Assembly (NCBI RefSeq): GCF_030656345.1
Contig: NZ_JAUSNR010000026.1
Coordinates: forward strand, 124,001-188,000
Direction of reading: 5' to 3'
From: Pseudotabrizicola sp.
Lineage (GTDB): Bacteria > Pseudomonadota > Alphaproteobacteria > Rhodobacterales > Rhodobacteraceae
DNA length: 64,000 bases
Shown: positions 62,512-64,000 of the stretch, in pieces
Layout of the letters: each line of letters starts with the position of its first letter
How positions within the stretch are numbered: position 1 is the first letter of the stretch
The notes under the pieces: model-generated
What the model saw: only the letters and a program-made list of their open reading frames with translations
Told to the model about the DNA's origin: nothing
Database searches by the model: none
Program-made: the position numbers and the translations under genes

Positions 62512-63813
62512 TTACCCGTTCAGCCGGTCCAGCCGCGCCCGCACACTCAAGCCATGCGCCTCAAGGCTCTCGCTGATCGCCAGCCGCTCGGCGCTGGGGC
62601 CGATGGCCATGAGCGCCCCCGGGCTCATCCGCGCCATCGTGGTGCGCTTCATGAAATCGAGCACATTCAGCCCGCTGGAGAACCGCGCCGACCGCGCCGT
62701 CGGCAGCACATGGTTCGGCCCGCCGACATAATCGCCGATGGCTTCCGGCGTCCATGGCCCCAGAAAGATCGCCCCCGCGTGCGGGATCTGCGCGGCCAAA
62801 GCCTCGCAATCCTCCACCATGATCTCCAGATGCTCGGGCGCAATCCGGTTGGCCAGCGCCGCCGCCTGCGCCAGATCCTGCACCACGATCACCGCGCCAT
62901 TGTCGCGCCAGCTGGCCCCGGCGATCTCGCGCCGCGCCAGCGTTTCCAGCCGCGCCTCAACCGCCGCCGCCACCGCAATGCCCAAAGCCGCATCAGTCGT
63001 GATCAATATCGCCTGCGCACTCTGGTCATGCTCGGCCTGGCTCAGCAGGTCCAGCGCGATCCAGTCCGGGTCATTCCCGGCATCGGCAATCACCAGAATC
63101 TCCGACGGCCCGGCAATCATGTCGATGCCCACCCGGCCAAAGACCCGCCGCTTGGCCGCCGCCACAAAGGCATTGCCCGGCCCGGTAATCTTGTCCACCG
63201 GCGCAATCGTCGCGGTGCCATAGGCCAGCGCCGCTATCGCCTGCGCGCCACCGATGCGGTACACCTCATCCACCCCGGCGATCTGTGCGGCCAGCAGCAC
63301 CAGCGGGTTCACGACGCCGCCCGGCGTGGGACACGTCACCACCAGCCGCCCGACCCCCGCCACCTTGGCCGGAATCGCGTTCATCAACACGCTGGACGGG
63401 TACGATGCCAGCCCCCCCGGCACATACAGCCCCGCCGCCGACACCGGCGTCCAGCGCCAGCCCAAGCTCGCCCCCGCCGCATCGGTCCAGCTTGCATCCT
63501 CGGGCCGCTGCCGGTCGTGATAGGCCCGGATCCGCTCCGCCGCCAGTTCCAGCGCCGCCCGGTCCCCGGCGGAAACCTTCGCAATCTCCGCCGCAATCTC
63601 GGCAGGCGAAAACGCCATCCCCGCCGCCTCCAGCGCCAGCCGGTCAAACCGCGCCGTCAGCTCCAGCACCGCCGCGTCGCCGCGCAGGCGCACATCGGCG
63701 ATGATCGCGGCCACCGCCTGATCGACATCTTCGGCCTCTTCGCGCTTCATCCCTAGAAGTTGCGCAAAGCGCGCCTCGAAATCCGCCTCAGCAAAGTTCA
63801 GAAACACAGGCAT
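62512..63813 (-). CDS. hisD: Histidinol dehydrogenase
   Basis: 433 aa Zn enzyme oxidising histidinol to histidine in two steps. GLYVPGGLASYPSSVLMNA, GGAQAIAALAYGT, DMIAGPSEILVIAD and AEHDQSAQ hold the NAD and metal site (Gln/His); GPNHVLPT follows. Start at 63813 with AAAGGG upstream. First gene of the hisD-UPF0262-phosphatase run. Confidence 0.97.
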   Translation of the reverse strand: MPVFLNFAEADFEARFAQLLGMKREEAEDVDQAVAAIIADVRLRGDAAVLELTARFDRLALEAAGMAFSPAEIAAEIAKVSAGDRAALELAAERIRAYHDRQRPEDASWTDAAGASLGWRWTPVSAAGLYVPGGLASYPSSVLMNAIPAKVAGVGRLVVTCPTPGGVVNPLVLLAAQIAGVDEVYRIGGAQAIAALAYGTATIAPVDKITGPGNAFVAAAKRRVFGRVGIDMIAGPSEILVIADAGNDPDWIALDLLSQAEHDQSAQAILITTDAALGIAVAAAVEARLETLARREIAGASWRDNGAVIVVQDLAQAAALANRIAPEHLEIMVEDCEALAAQIPHAGAIFLGPWTPEAIGDYVGGPNHVLPTARSARFSSGLNVLDFMKRTTMARMSPGALMAIGPSAERLAISESLEAHGLSVRARLDRLNG

Positions 63814-63945
63814 GGCAGCACCCTTTCCTCGGTCCCGCCCCAGATAGCGCGCCCCCGCCCCCCCCTCAACCCGGCAATTGCGATGGATGCTTTGCCACAG
63901 CCTGCCGCTGCCCGTGCCAGCGCAGCTCTTGCGGCGCGGGTGAAT

Positions 63946-64000
63946 GAGTATTTTTGTCAAGATGAACCCAATCCCGCGCATGGCCTTCATCTTGATAAAA
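63946..64000. repeat. Dispersed repeat, copies F1/F2, inverted pair cut by the window end
   Basis: 63946-63966 is the exact reverse complement of the first 21 bp of copy C. TTCATCTTGATAAAA at 63986-64000 begins a second copy in the opposite orientation, and the window ends within it. The 19 bp between them would be the loop. Confidence 0.65.

Overview
This 64 kb window is chromosomal DNA from an alphaproteobacterium, almost certainly a member of the Rhodobacteraceae (Rhodobacter/Paracoccus/roseobacter group). The basis is high G+C, a class II (CP4-like) AroA, an ATPase zeta-type inhibitor (DUF1476), a DUF2484 gene inside the division cluster, a hisD-UPF0262-phosphatase block beside infA-maf-RNase G-yacG, and a SAM/SAH-type riboswitch in front of metK. 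Nearly all of it is core-genome housekeeping. I saw no transposase, phage gene, CRISPR array or rRNA, and one tRNA (Phe). No gene-free stretch exceeds 300 bp.

Layout. 1-6.3 kb: rne, ccdA, then a translationally coupled membrane hydrolase/cytochrome P450 pair. 6.4-12.7 kb: purS and purC; the ATPase inhibitor; a one-carbon block (homocysteine methyltransferase, corrinoid protein, DUF1638) with an unrelated radical SAM gene; a SnoaL-like protein. 12.8-27.7 kb, minus strand: recN, bamD, lpxC and a division/cell-wall cluster transcribed ftsW-murG-murC-DUF2484-murB-ddl-ftsQ-ftsA-ftsZ, interrupted by a divergent PRC-barrel/small membrane protein pair. 27.9-35.5 kb: ileS, a DUF2237/truncated-hemoglobin pair, trpB, a secreted DUF4394 protein, trpF, a LapA-like protein. 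35.6-43.1 kb: ihfB, rpsA, a capsule-synthesis-like gene, a nitroreductase, cmk, aroA and a Tat-exported metallo-hydrolase. 43.3-52.2 kb: trmB, metK, lnt, corC, ybeY, phoH, an OmpA/lipoprotein pair, miaB. 52.4-55.8 kb: a glycosyltransferase-like gene, a peptidoglycan-binding protein, a soluble chemoreceptor, tRNA-Phe. 55.9-63.8 kb: yacG, RNase E/G, maf, infA, an inserted accessory block (CN hydrolase/GNAT/NTF2 operon and a qorB/hxlR pair), then the phosphatase, UPF0262 and hisD.

The least ordinary signals are: (1) three GGAAC-N16/17-CGTT promoters, the EcfG general-stress consensus, in the correct orientation before the PRC-barrel gene, its divergent neighbour and the peptidoglycan-binding gene; (2) a dispersed family of short intergenic repeats built around AAATACTCCCGCCGGAGG, including a back-to-back pair forming a perfect 25-bp inverted repeat between aroA and cmk; (3) nested inverted repeats downstream of the homocysteine methyltransferase gene; (4) a secreted Trp/Cys-rich module shared by the adjacent OmpA and lipoprotein genes; (5) the coupled CN hydrolase/GNAT/NTF2 operon inserted in an otherwise conserved block. 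All functional calls come from reading motifs; no database search was run.
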